Below, piece after piece: positions 39,774-47,664 of a stretch of DNA of 64,000 bases. The translations under genes were made by a program, and so were the position numbers. The notes under the pieces are model-generated. The model searched no databases and was not told where the DNA came from. It was given only the letters and a program-made list of their open reading frames with translations. Source of the DNA: Paraplanobispora takensis (GTDB lineage Bacteria; Actinomycetota; Actinomycetes; Streptosporangiales; Streptosporangiaceae); contig NZ_BOOK01000004.1 of the NCBI RefSeq assembly GCF_016863195.1, positions 1 to 64,000 of the forward strand. The letters are read 5' to 3'. The stretch's first letter is position 1, and every line of letters begins with the position of its first letter.

Positions 39774-40829
39774 ATGAATCATGTCCGGATGACGAAGAGG
39801 ATCACGGTACGGCGCGCCCTGCGAGGGGTCGCGGGAGTGGTGGCCGTCCTCCTCGCGGTCCCCGCGATGGCCGCCGCCTTCTTCCTGCTGGAGTTCACCG
39901 GGACGCCCGGGGCCCGGACCGGGAGCACCGGCCACGACGCGCTGTGGATGGGCCACGCGTGGGTGGACGGCCGCAAGAGTGAGGCCGACGTGAAGGCGAT
40001 GGCCGTACGGCTGCGCGGGACCGGGATCAGGGACGTCTACGTCCACGCCGGCCCGTTCGAGTTCAGCGGGGAGCTCCGCCCGGAGAAGTATTCCAACGCC
40101 GGAAATTTCCTGAAGTGGTGGAAGGCCGAGCTGCCGCAGGTCCGCGTCTCCGCCTGGCTGGGCCAGAAGGTCGACTACGGCCTCGACCTCGGCGACCCCG
40201 CCTCCCGGCAGCGCGTGCTCGACGGCGTGCGGGACATCATGGCCGCCGGATTCGACGGCGTGCACTACAACTTCGAGCCGATCACCAGTGGCGACCGGGG
40301 CTTCCTCGACCTGCTGGACCGGACCCGCCCGCTCGTCGGCGACGGCCCGCTGTCGACCTCGACCCCGCAGATCGAGCCGTTGCCCCTCATGCGCCCGGCC
40401 GCCCGGCTCGTCATCGGCCACGACAAGTACTGGCTGCGCGACTACTTCCGCGAGGTCGTCGCCCGCACCGACCAGGTCGCGGTCATGACCTACGACTCGT
40501 TCCAGCCGCTCGGCCCGCTGTACGGCGGCCATGTCGCACGGCAGACCACGCTCGCCCTGGAGATGGTGCCCGGGGACAAGACCCTGCTGGTGGGCGCCCC
40601 GGCCTACCACGACCACGGCGTCCCGTGGCTCGACGCCTCCGAGAGCGTCGCCGCCGCCGCCGAGGGCGCCGGGCTCGCGCTGGGCGAGCACGGGTCGCCG
40701 CGCGAGAGGTTCGGGCTGGCCCTGTACGTGGACTTCGCGGCCACCGAGGAGGACTGGGCCGAGTACCACCGCTTCTGGAACCGCCCCGGCTCCCCTCCCG
40801 GCGACGGCGGCGATCCGGATCCCGGGTGA
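39774..40829 (+). CDS. Membrane-anchored GH18-like (TIM-barrel) protein
   Basis: A 351-residue protein with one N-terminal membrane helix (about residues 16-37, GVAGVVAVLLAVPAMAAAFF), which is an anchor or uncleaved signal. An outer domain has the layout of GH18/GH-like barrels: VYVHAGPFEFSGEL, VRVSAWLGQKVDYGLDLG and AGFDGVHYNFEPITSGDRGF, where DGVHYNFE resembles the DxxDxDxE motif but lacks two aspartates. The substrate and activity are unknown. A second start at 39789 is possible. Confidence 0.65.
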   Translation: MNHVRMTKRITVRRALRGVAGVVAVLLAVPAMAAAFFLLEFTGTPGARTGSTGHDALWMGHAWVDGRKSEADVKAMAVRLRGTGIRDVYVHAGPFEFSGELRPEKYSNAGNFLKWWKAELPQVRVSAWLGQKVDYGLDLGDPASRQRVLDGVRDIMAAGFDGVHYNFEPITSGDRGFLDLLDRTRPLVGDGPLSTSTPQIEPLPLMRPAARLVIGHDKYWLRDYFREVVARTDQVAVMTYDSFQPLGPLYGGHVARQTTLALEMVPGDKTLLVGAPAYHDHGVPWLDASESVAAAAEGAGLALGEHGSPRERFGLALYVDFAATEEDWAEYHRFWNRPGSPPGDGGDPDPG

Positions 40830-40916
40830 TCCGGGTCCCGCAAGCGCGCCGTACGGCAGCATCTCCGAGATCGGCACGGTAGACTGGGAGGGCATCCTTC
40901 TGCCCCGCCCGTCGAT

Positions 40917-40946
40917 TTGAGCGACCACCTGGGCAGTTGGTAGCCT
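40917..40946 (+). promoter_or_regulatory. Candidate rpsT promoter
   Basis: TTGAGC (40917-40922), 18-base spacer, TAGCCT (40941-40946). It lies about 70 bases before the rpsT start, as expected for a housekeeping promoter. Confidence 0.5.
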
Positions 40947-41014
40947 GTTCAACTGCGTGTGGCGCGCCCTCTCTGCCCGCGCGCCCCATCCGACGACATC
41001 ACCGAGGCTTCTTC

Positions 41015-41287
41015 GTGGCGAACATCAAGTCCCAGATCAAGCGCAACCGGCAGAACGAGAAGGCCCGGCTGCGCAACAAGGCTGTCAAGTCGTCCCTGAA
41101 GACGGCGATCCGCAAGTTCCGCGAGGCCGCCGAGCAGGGCAACGTCGACGAGGCCATCGCGCTCCAGCGCGCCGCCTCCCGCCAGCTGGACAAGGCTGCC
41201 AGCAAGGGCGTCATCCACAAGAACCAGGCCGCCAACCGCAAGTCGGCGATCGCCCAGCGCGCCGCCACCCTGACGGCCGCCAAGTAA
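41015..41287 (+). CDS. rpsT: 30S ribosomal protein S20
   Basis: The 90-residue basic protein binds 16S rRNA early in 30S assembly. It has [20 protein letters not shown] and a C-terminal helix with [23 protein letters not shown] at 41015 has GAGG (41004-41007). A perfect terminator follows. The neighbourhood lepA-rpsT-holA is conserved, although here other genes lie between rpsT and holA. Confidence 0.98.
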   Translation: MANIKSQIKRNRQNEKARLRNKAVKSSLKTAIRKFREAAEQGNVDEAIALQRAASRQLDKAASKGVIHKNQAANRKSAIAQRAATLTAAK

Positions 41288-41300
41288 CCCGGTTCTTCGC

Positions 41301-41332
41301 AAACGCCGCATCCCACCAGGGATGCGGCGTTT
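41301..41332 (+). terminator. rpsT terminator
   Basis: Perfect 14-base arms AAACGCCGCATCCC (41301-41314) and GGGATGCGGCGTTT (41319-41332) with loop ACCA, ending in a T-run. It is a classical intrinsic terminator. Confidence 0.9.
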
Positions 41333-41380
41333 CGGCATTCACGGCCCGTTCCCCCACGCCCGGCGCCTTCCACGCCCGAG

Positions 41381-41452
41381 CCCCCGAACCCCCGAGCCCC
41401 CGAGCCCCCGAGCCCCCGAGCCCCCGAGCCCCCGAGCCCCCGAGCCCCCGAG
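41381..41452. repeat. Perfect 8-bp tandem repeat next to the MarR stop codon
   Basis: Nine head-to-tail units of CCCCCGAG; the first unit is CCCCCGAA and the other eight (41389-41452) are identical. It ends seven bases before the stop of the convergent-reading MarR gene. The identity suggests recent slippage, so copy number may vary among strains. Confidence 0.85.
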
Positions 41453-41458
41453 CCAGGA

Positions 41459-41947
41459 TCACTCCAGAGCGGCGAGCAGCCGCCTCAGCAGGTCGGCCAG
41501 GCGTTCGCGGTCTTCCTCCGGCAGGGCGGCCAGCGCCTCGTGCTGAGGGTGCAGCCCGGCACCGACGGCCTCGTCGATGAGCCGCAGGCCGTCCTCGGTC
41601 AGGCTGACTCGCAGCGCGCGGCGGTCGCCGGGATCGGGTATGCGGGCGATGAGACCGGCTCTTTCCAGCCGGTCCAGCCGCCCGGTCATCCCGCCGGAGG
41701 TCAGCATGAGCGTGGCGGTCAGAGCTTTCGGTGAGAGCGTGTACGGCTCCCCCGACCGGCGGAGCGTGGCCAGCACGTCGAACTCGCCCCTGCCGATGCC
41801 GTACCTCTCGTAGATCTCCTGGACGCGGTCTCCCATGAGGCGGGAGATCCGATAGATCCGCCCGAAGATCCCCATCGGCGACGCCTCCAGGTCGGGCCGT
41901 TCCCTGCGCCACTGCGCCACGATCCGGTCAACCGGGTCCTCTGCCAT
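41459..41947 (-). CDS. MarR-family transcriptional regulator
   Basis: A 162-residue MarR protein. The HTH covers GIGRGEFDVLATLRRSG, LTATLMLTSGGMTGRLDRLE and the wing PDPGDRRALRVSLT. It is divergent from the EamA transporter at 42021, and the palindrome TAACTTAG-TG-CTAAGTTA lies between them. It most likely represses the exporter until an effector binds. Confidence 0.92.
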   Translation of the reverse strand: MAEDPVDRIVAQWRRERPDLEASPMGIFGRIYRISRLMGDRVQEIYERYGIGRGEFDVLATLRRSGEPYTLSPKALTATLMLTSGGMTGRLDRLERAGLIARIPDPGDRRALRVSLTEDGLRLIDEAVGAGLHPQHEALAALPEEDRERLADLLRRLLAALE

Positions 41948-41961
41948 GCCTCGATCTTAGC

Positions 41962-41990
41962 TTGACGGCAAATAACTTAGTGCTAAGTTA
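41962..41990. promoter_or_regulatory. MarR operator within the EamA promoter
   Basis: The -35 hexamer TTGACG (41962-41967) is followed by the palindrome TAACTTAG (41973-41980), TG, CTAAGTTA (41983-41990), which covers the spacer and the -10 (TAAGTT/AAGTTA). Repressor binding would block polymerase. Confidence 0.7.
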
Positions 41991-42020
41991 CTTTCTATCA
42001 AGCTTATTGAAGGAGCCCCC

Positions 42021-42995
42021 GTGTCCTCCTCCTGCGCCTCCCCCGCGGCAGAGAAAACCTCCCACGCCGAGGCCTCAGGCACCTCCCGGAGTGCCACTCC
42101 CCCCGCCACCGAGGCCCCCGCCCCCGCGAGCCGCGGCACCTTCCTCCTGATCCTCGTCACCGCCCTGGCCCCCACGGTCTGGGGCAGCACCTACCTGGTG
42201 ACCACCGAGTTCCTGCCACCGGACCGGCCGCTGCTGACCGCCCTGCTGCGCGCGTTCCCCGCCGGGCTGCTCCTGATCGCGGTGACCCGCACGCTTCCCC
42301 GGGGCGACTGGTGGTGGCGGGCCGCGGTCCTCGGAGGGTTGAACATCGGCATGTTCTTCCCCCTGCTGTTCCTGTCGGCCTACCGGCTCCCGGGCGGCGT
42401 CGCCGCGGTGCTCGGCTCCGTCCAGCCGCTCGTCGTCGCCGGGCTCACCCGCGCCGTCCTGCGCGAGACCGTCCCGCTCCGGCGCGTCCTGGCCGGGATC
42501 GCGGCCACGGTCGGCGTGTCCCTCGTCGTCCTGCGCGCCGAGGCCGCACTCGACGCCACCGGGCTCGTCGCCGGACTCGTCGCCGCGGCCGGCATGGCCA
42601 CCGGGCTCGTCCTGACCCGCGCGTGGGGCAGGCCCGAAGGAGCCGGCGACCTGGCGCTCACCGGCTGGCAGCTCACGGCGGGCGGGTTGATGATCGCCCC
42701 GGTCGCCTTCGCCGTGGAGGGGTGGTTCCCGCCCATGGACGCGGCGGCCGTCGGCGGCTATGCCTGGCTGGGACTCGTCGGCACCGCCGCCGCCTACACG
42801 CTGTGGTTCCGGGGCATCGGGCGGCTGCCCTCGTTCCAGGTCTCACTGCTGGGCGCCCTGAGCCCGCTCACCGCCGCCGCCCTCGGCTGGGCCGTCCTGG
42901 ACCAGTCCCTCGGTCCCGTCCAGGTCACCGGGTTCGTCCTGGCTCTGGCCGCCACCATCATCGGCCAGCTCCCGGCCCACCGCCGGACCCCGTGA
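42021..42995 (+). CDS. EamA/DMT-family transporter
   Basis: The 324-residue membrane protein has ten hydrophobic segments in two EamA repeats (VTALAPTVWGSTYLVTTEFL; then GLVAAAGMATGLVLTRAWG) and the PPDRPLLTALLRAFPAG and FRGIGRLPSFQVSLLGALSP motifs. Members export amino acids, nucleosides or toxic metabolites. A 38-residue Ala/Ser/Pro-rich cytosolic N-terminus is unusual. GTG at 42021 follows AAGGAG. It is regulated by the adjacent MarR. Confidence 0.9.
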   Translation: MSSSCASPAAEKTSHAEASGTSRSATPPATEAPAPASRGTFLLILVTALAPTVWGSTYLVTTEFLPPDRPLLTALLRAFPAGLLLIAVTRTLPRGDWWWRAAVLGGLNIGMFFPLLFLSAYRLPGGVAAVLGSVQPLVVAGLTRAVLRETVPLRRVLAGIAATVGVSLVVLRAEAALDATGLVAGLVAAAGMATGLVLTRAWGRPEGAGDLALTGWQLTAGGLMIAPVAFAVEGWFPPMDAAAVGGYAWLGLVGTAAAYTLWFRGIGRLPSFQVSLLGALSPLTAAALGWAVLDQSLGPVQVTGFVLALAATIIGQLPAHRRTP

Positions 42996-43021
42996 CCCAC
43001 CGTTCTCGACACCGGCTTGTC

Positions 43022-43069
43022 ATGAAAGTTTCATCGTCCGTTGACAGACGGAAAACGCTTTCCTACGGT
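43022..43069 (+). promoter_or_regulatory. Pectate lyase promoter with LacI-type operator
   Basis: TTGACA (43041-43046), 17-base spacer, TACGGT (43064-43069). The palindrome GGAAAACGCTTTCC (43050-43063), with the central CG typical of LacI-family sites, fills the spacer. A second palindrome, ATGAAAGTTTCAT (43022-43034), lies upstream of the -35. Confidence 0.7.
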
Positions 43070-43181
43070 GACCGTGTTCGCTGACGCGAATGCGCCACAC
43101 CGATGTGAACGGTGAGTACTCGCTGGGGGGAATCCGGAGCGCGGGTCCTCAAGACCCGCTGGACCAGCAAGGAGCTCGACT

Positions 43182-44627
43182 GTGAGACACGCAATCGGCA
43201 GGAAGGCGATCATCACGACTGTCTCGGGCGCGGTGGTGGCCTCGGGTCTGGTGGCGGGGGTGTCGGCCGCCGCGGCCGTCGCCGCTCCGGCCCCCGGTGC
43301 CTACACTCTCGTGAACGGCGGCAGCGGCCTGTGCCTCAGCGTCCCGGGCGCCGGCGGCTCGGACGGCGTCCAGCTCGCCCAGAACGGCTGCGACGGCACC
43401 GCCTCCCAGACCTGGAACCTGACCGCGGTCGACGGCGGTTTCCAGCTCAAGGCCGCCCACAGCGGCAAGTGCGCGGGCGTCAGGGACGCCGGTACCTCCG
43501 CGGGCAAGGCCGTACAGCAGGAGGGCTGCTCGGGCGCCTCCTCGCAGACCTGGCAGCTGACCGCCTCCGGCTCGAACTACCGGGTCGTCAACGCGGGCAG
43601 CGGCAAGTGCCTCAACATCAAGGACAACTCCACCGCCTCCGGCGCCCTGGTCCAGCAGAACTCCTGCGACTCGGTGGCGACCAAGCAGTGGCGGCTCGTC
43701 CCGGCGGGCTCGAACCCGTCGCCGACCGTCACTCCCACCGTGACGCCCACGGTCACGCCTCCTCCCGGGAACACCGGCGGTCTGGTCGGCTGGGCCGCCC
43801 AGGGCGGCGGCACCACCGGCGGCGGCAACGCGAACCCGGTCACGGTGACCAGCGCCGCGGCTCTCACCAGCGCACTGTCCGCGAGCGGCTCGTCGGTGAT
43901 CCGGGTGTCCGGAACGATCTCCTGCTCCGGGATGCTCAAGGTGGCCTCGAACAAGACCGTCCTCGGCAACGCCGGGGCCACCGTCTCCGGATGCGGACTC
44001 AACATCTCCGAGGCGTCCAACGTCATCGTCCGCAACCTGACCTTCCGCAACTGGAACGACGACGGCATCCAGGTGCAGTACTCCACCCGGGTGTGGCTCG
44101 ACCACAACTCCTTCAGCAACGGCTACGACGGCGCCCTGGACATCAAGCGGGCCAGCGACTACGTCACCGTCTCGTGGAACAGGTTCTCCGACCACGACAA
44201 GACGATGCTGCTCGGCCACAGCGACGACAACGGTGGCGAGGACCGCGGCAGGCTGCGCGTGACCTACCACCACAACTGGTTCGACGGCACCAACCAGCGC
44301 CACCCGCGCGTGCGCTTCGGCAACCCGGTGCACGTCTACAACAACTACTACTCCGGCATCGGCTCCTACGGCGTCGCCTCCACCCAGGAGGCCGGCATCC
44401 TGGTCGAGGGCAACTACTTCGAGAACACCGAGGACCCCTTCCACCGCGGCGAGGGTTCCTCCGACCCGGGCAGCCTGATCGCCCGCAACAACCACTTCGT
44501 CAACTCCGGCACCGGGGACGCCGGCGGCGGCGTCGCCTCCATCCCCTACTCCTACCGGCTCGACACGGCCTCCTCGGTCAAGTCGATCGTGACCGCCGGG
44601 GCCGGGGCCGGGCGGATCTCCGCCTGA
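43182..44627 (+). CDS. Secreted pectate lyase (PL1-type) with N-terminal ricin-B lectin (CBM13) domain
   Basis: A 481-residue exoenzyme. The signal peptide is about residues 1-36 (ITTVSGAVVASGLVAGVSAA). The ricin-type beta-trefoil (about 40-170) has three QxW-type repeats (ASQTWNLTAV, SSQTWQLTAS, ATKQWRLVPA). A Thr/Pro linker (TVTPTVTPTVTPPP) leads to the parallel beta-helix lyase (about 200-481) with VWLDHNSFSNGYDGALDIKR, HDKTMLLGHSD and RHPRVRFGNPVHVYNNYY (catalytic Arg). It cleaves polygalacturonate by beta-elimination with calcium. A 110-base leader holds a small hairpin (43141-43159). Confidence 0.95.
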   Translation: MRHAIGRKAIITTVSGAVVASGLVAGVSAAAAVAAPAPGAYTLVNGGSGLCLSVPGAGGSDGVQLAQNGCDGTASQTWNLTAVDGGFQLKAAHSGKCAGVRDAGTSAGKAVQQEGCSGASSQTWQLTASGSNYRVVNAGSGKCLNIKDNSTASGALVQQNSCDSVATKQWRLVPAGSNPSPTVTPTVTPTVTPPPGNTGGLVGWAAQGGGTTGGGNANPVTVTSAAALTSALSASGSSVIRVSGTISCSGMLKVASNKTVLGNAGATVSGCGLNISEASNVIVRNLTFRNWNDDGIQVQYSTRVWLDHNSFSNGYDGALDIKRASDYVTVSWNRFSDHDKTMLLGHSDDNGGEDRGRLRVTYHHNWFDGTNQRHPRVRFGNPVHVYNNYYSGIGSYGVASTQEAGILVEGNYFENTEDPFHRGEGSSDPGSLIARNNHFVNSGTGDAGGGVASIPYSYRLDTASSVKSIVTAGAGAGRISA

Positions 44628-44660
44628 CCTCCCGATCTCCGTACACCACCGGATCCCTGA

Positions 44661-44694
44661 GCGTGACCGGGCCTCCCCGGAGGTCCGGTCACGC
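44661..44694. terminator. Terminator between pectate lyase and holA
   Basis: Arms GCGTGACCGG and CCGGTCACGC (44661-44670, 44685-44694), extended inward by a G-T pair and CCTCC/GGAGG, form a 16-pair stem with a 2-base loop. Confidence 0.8.
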
Positions 44695-44732
44695 AGCTTC
44701 CGGGGCGCCTGAAGGTCCGGACCGGGAAGGCG

Positions 44733-45704
44733 CTAGCGGCCGTCGCGGCTGGCGACGATGGTCTGGACCGTGCGCTCCAGGGCGTAGGCCGGATCCGCGC
44801 CGCCCCCCTTGACCTGCTCGTCGGCCGAGGCGACCGCCTGAAGCGCGCGGGCGATGCCGTCGGGTCCCCAGCCGTTGAGCTGGTTCTGGACCCGGGTGAC
44901 CTGCCAGGGGGGCATGCCGAGATGACTGGCGAGCTGTCCCCCGCGCATGTTGCGCGGCGCACCGCCCACCTTGGCCAGCGACCGCAGGCTCCTGGCCAGC
45001 GCGCTCACCAGCAGGACGGGCGCCGTTCCCGTCGACAGCGCCCAGCGGAGCTGTTCCAGGGCGTCGCCCAGGCGCCCCTCGACGGCCGAGTCGGCGATGG
45101 TGAACCCGCTGACCTCGGCCCGCCCCCGGTGATAGCGGGCCACCGCGGCCTCGTCGACGGCCTTGCCCGGGGTGTCGAAGGCGAGCTGGCTGCACGCGGC
45201 GGCGAGCTCCCGCAGGTCGCTGCCGACGGCGTCGAGCAGGGCGGCGGCCGCGTCTGCGCTGACGGTCCGCCCCAGACGCTTCAGCTCGGCCTTGACGAAG
45301 GCGAGCCGCTCGGCCGGCTTGGTCAGCTTGGTGACGGTCACCACCCGGGCCCCGGCCTTCTTCACCCCGTCGACCAGCGCCTTGCCCTTCACCCCGCCGG
45401 GGTGCACGAGGACCAGCACGGTCTCCTCCGACGGACGGCCCGCGTAGGAGACGATCTCGGTGATGACCTCCTTGGCGAGGTCCTGGGCCGATCGGATGAC
45501 GATCACCGGCCTGTCGCCGAACAGCGACGGCGAGGTCAGCCGGGTCAGCTCGCCCGTCTCCACCTTCCCGCCGAGCAGGTCGTGCACCTCCGCCGCCGGG
45601 TCGGCCGCCCGCGCCGCCGCGACCACTTCGCCCACCGCGCGATCGGCCAGCAACTCCTCGTCGCCGAGTATCAGGGTCACCGGTGCCGGGTCGCTTGCCG
45701 CCAT
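44733..45704 (-). CDS. holA: DNA polymerase III subunit delta
   Basis: The 323-residue clamp-loader subunit opens the beta clamp. It has VTLILGDEELLADRAVGEVV, SLFGDRPVIVIRSAQDL, DAVGSDLRELAAACSQLAFD and a C-terminal LGMPPWQVTRVQNQLNGW segment. I used ATG 45704; ATG 45716 in frame would add four residues and neither has a strong ribosome site. It is transcribed towards the pectate lyase. Confidence 0.94.
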   Translation of the reverse strand: MAASDPAPVTLILGDEELLADRAVGEVVAAARAADPAAEVHDLLGGKVETGELTRLTSPSLFGDRPVIVIRSAQDLAKEVITEIVSYAGRPSEETVLVLVHPGGVKGKALVDGVKKAGARVVTVTKLTKPAERLAFVKAELKRLGRTVSADAAAALLDAVGSDLRELAAACSQLAFDTPGKAVDEAAVARYHRGRAEVSGFTIADSAVEGRLGDALEQLRWALSTGTAPVLLVSALARSLRSLAKVGGAPRNMRGGQLASHLGMPPWQVTRVQNQLNGWGPDGIARALQAVASADEQVKGGGADPAYALERTVQTIVASRDGR

Positions 45705-45812
45705 GCCGAGCAGCATGCCACGTGCCGCCCGAAGAGCCCAATCAAGTCATCCGCAATCCGGCTGCAGGCGGCCCGGGGCACTCTTTGAACGAGCAGAGGA
45801 GGTGACATCCAC

Positions 45813-45959
45813 ATGAAGTCCGTGACTTACCGCCACGCCTGCCCGCACTGCGGCACGACCCTCGACGAGGGCCCCATCGTGTACCGCTGCGCGCACTGCA
45901 GCCGTTCGGTCTACGCCGCCGACGTGGACACCGAGTTCCGCCGACCGGCCGCCGCCTGA
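45813..45959 (+). CDS. 48-residue double-CxxC zinc-ribbon protein
   Basis: A tiny protein with two Cys pairs (HACPHCGTTLDEG and YRCAHCSRSVYAADV) spaced as in zinc ribbons. ATG at 45813 is preceded by AGGAGGTGA (45797-45805), an almost complete match to the 16S anti-Shine-Dalgarno, which supports strong translation despite the small size. No partner gene is coupled. A role in RNA or protein binding is possible but unproven. Confidence 0.75.
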   Translation: MKSVTYRHACPHCGTTLDEGPIVYRCAHCSRSVYAADVDTEFRRPAAA

Positions 45960-46008
45960 CCCTCCACCGGGTCAGCGGAAACGGGGAAGGCCCGCACGGG
46001 GACGGGGC

Positions 46009-46956
46009 TCAGCCGGCCGCCACCGTGCGGAAGCCGCAGTTGCCGCTGCTCGACTCGGGGGTGTTCGACGAGCGGGCGGCGACCCGATAGCGGTGACAGT
46101 AGGAACGGTGGCACAGATAGGAGCCGCCGCGCATGACACGGTGCTCGCCCGACTCCGGGCCCTGCGGGGCGCGCTCCGGTGAGCGCGCGTAGTACGACGG
46201 GGAGAACCAGTCGGCGCACCACTCCCAGACGTTGCCCGCGACCTCGTACAGCCCGAACCCGTTGGGCGGGTAGGACCGGACGGGCGCGGTGGCCAGCCAC
46301 CCGTCCTCACCGGTGTTGACCCTCGGGAAGCGGCCCTGCCAGATGTTGCACATCCAGCGGCCGTCCGGGGTCGTCTCGTCGCCCCAGGCGAACCTGCGGC
46401 CCGCCAGGCCGCCCCGCGCGGCGTACTCCCACTCGGCCTCGGTGGGCAGGCGCCGCCCCGCCCAGGCGCAGTAGGCCAGGGCATCACTCCACGACACGTG
46501 CACCACCGGGTGGTCCTGCAGGCCGGCCACATCCGACAGCGGCCCGTACGGATGGCTCCAGTCCGCGCCGCGCACCCGCAGCCACCAGGGCGCGGCCGCC
46601 ACAGCTCCCAGGACGTCGGCGCGCTCGGCCGCGAGAGCCTGGTGGAAGACCGCCGACGAACCGTAGACCTCCGCCTCGGTGCGGTATCCGGTCGCCGCGA
46701 CGAACGCCGCGAACCGCCGCACGGTCACCGCCGTCACGTCGACCCGGAAGGGTTCGAGCCGTACGGCGTGCACCGGGGTCTCCCCGTCGGCCGGGTAACC
46801 CTCGCCGAACGCGTCACCCATCGCGAAGACGCCGCCGGGCAGCGCGACGTCGTCATGCGCGGGCGGATCGGCCGCAGGGGTCGCGGGAACGCCGTTGCGC
46901 ACGGGCTCGCCGTCCGGGCCTCCCGGCGGGGCGCAGCATGCCGGTCGCGGGTCCAT
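46009..46956 (-). CDS. Formylglycine-generating enzyme (sulfatase-modifying factor)
   Basis: The 315-residue copper-dependent oxidase converts the CxPxR cysteine of sulfatases to formylglycine. It has LPGGVFAMGDAFGEGYPADG, HPVVHVSWSDALAYCAWAG, LPTEAEWEYAARGGL, NVWEWCADWFSP and the active-site pair in RGGSYLCHRSYCHRYRVAAR (Cys282 and Cys287, C-x4-C), followed by NCGFR. ATG 46956 has AAGGAG five bases upstream. It is divergent from padR-sulfatase, whose product is its evident substrate. Confidence 0.95.
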   Translation of the reverse strand: MDPRPACCAPPGGPDGEPVRNGVPATPAADPPAHDDVALPGGVFAMGDAFGEGYPADGETPVHAVRLEPFRVDVTAVTVRRFAAFVAATGYRTEAEVYGSSAVFHQALAAERADVLGAVAAAPWWLRVRGADWSHPYGPLSDVAGLQDHPVVHVSWSDALAYCAWAGRRLPTEAEWEYAARGGLAGRRFAWGDETTPDGRWMCNIWQGRFPRVNTGEDGWLATAPVRSYPPNGFGLYEVAGNVWEWCADWFSPSYYARSPERAPQGPESGEHRVMRGGSYLCHRSYCHRYRVAARSSNTPESSSGNCGFRTVAAG

Positions 46957-47028
46957 TCAGCTCCTTCCCGGCGCACGCGGCCGGATCCGTCCCGCCCGGC
47001 GGGCGGTGCCCCGATCGGGTGTCCGCTC

Positions 47029-47087
47029 TTGACCTGCGGATGCTTGCACCATATAAAACTCTGCACATAGGTGCCAACGCACATAGG
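47029..47087 (+). promoter_or_regulatory. Promoter and direct repeats upstream of padR-sulfatase
   Basis: TTGACC (47029-47034), 17-base spacer, TATAAA (47052-47057): close to a consensus housekeeping promoter. Two identical 9-mers GCACATAGG (47063-47071 and 47079-47087) lie at and after the predicted start of transcription, 16 bases apart, and are candidate regulator-binding sites. Confidence 0.7.
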
Positions 47088-47094
47088 GATATCC

Positions 47095-47664
47095 GTGAAG
47101 TTCGAGCACGTCTTGCTGGCCCTGCTGGCCCTGCGGCCCTACAGCGGTTACAGCCTGCGCAAGTGGCTGGAGGCCGAGGGCCGGTTCATGCGCTCCCGCG
47201 CCCACCACAGCCAGATCTACCGTTCGCTGGCCCGGATGGTGACCGACGGCTGGGTCGCCTACGAGGTCGACCCGCGGGAGGGGCGGCCCGACGCCAAGGT
47301 CTACCGCCTGACGCCCCAGGGACGTGAGGTGCTGCTCGAATGGGTGCACTCGCCGTACGAACCGCCGAGCCGGTTCCAGGACCCGGACTTCATGGCGCGT
47401 TTCGGCTTCACCGCGGCGCTGGACCCGCGGGCGGCCGCCGAGCTGGTCAGGACCGAGCTGGAGTACCGCCGCGCCCAGGTGGCCCGCAGCCGGGGCCGCG
47501 ATCGCACGATGCGCTTCGAGGACCCGATCCCCGAGGTGGACCCGGTCCGGGCGCAGGCGGCGTTCGACCGCATGCACGAGTACGGCATGCGCGCGGTGGA
47601 CCAGTGGATCGAGTGGCTGGAGGACACGCTCCACCGGCTGGAAGAGAGAGACGACGCCCGATGA
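47095..47664 (+). CDS. PadR-family transcriptional regulator
   Basis: The 189-residue protein has a PadR winged helix (FEHVLLALLALRPYSGYSLR, HHSQIYRSLARMVTDGWVAY, DAKVYRLTPQGREVLLEWV) and the C-terminal Vir_C-like dimer helices (ELVRTELEYRRAQVARSRG). GTG at 47095 follows AGGGA; an ATG-less upstream extension to 47071 is less likely. It overlaps the sulfatase start (ATGA), so it is co-transcribed with it and probably senses the sulfated substrate or its product. Confidence 0.9.
   Translation: MKFEHVLLALLALRPYSGYSLRKWLEAEGRFMRSRAHHSQIYRSLARMVTDGWVAYEVDPREGRPDAKVYRLTPQGREVLLEWVHSPYEPPSRFQDPDFMARFGFTAALDPRAAAELVRTELEYRRAQVARSRGRDRTMRFEDPIPEVDPVRAQAAFDRMHEYGMRAVDQWIEWLEDTLHRLEERDDAR

Noticed and set aside
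41381-41452. CRISPR array
   Set aside because: Units are 8 bases with no spacers; it is a simple tandem repeat.
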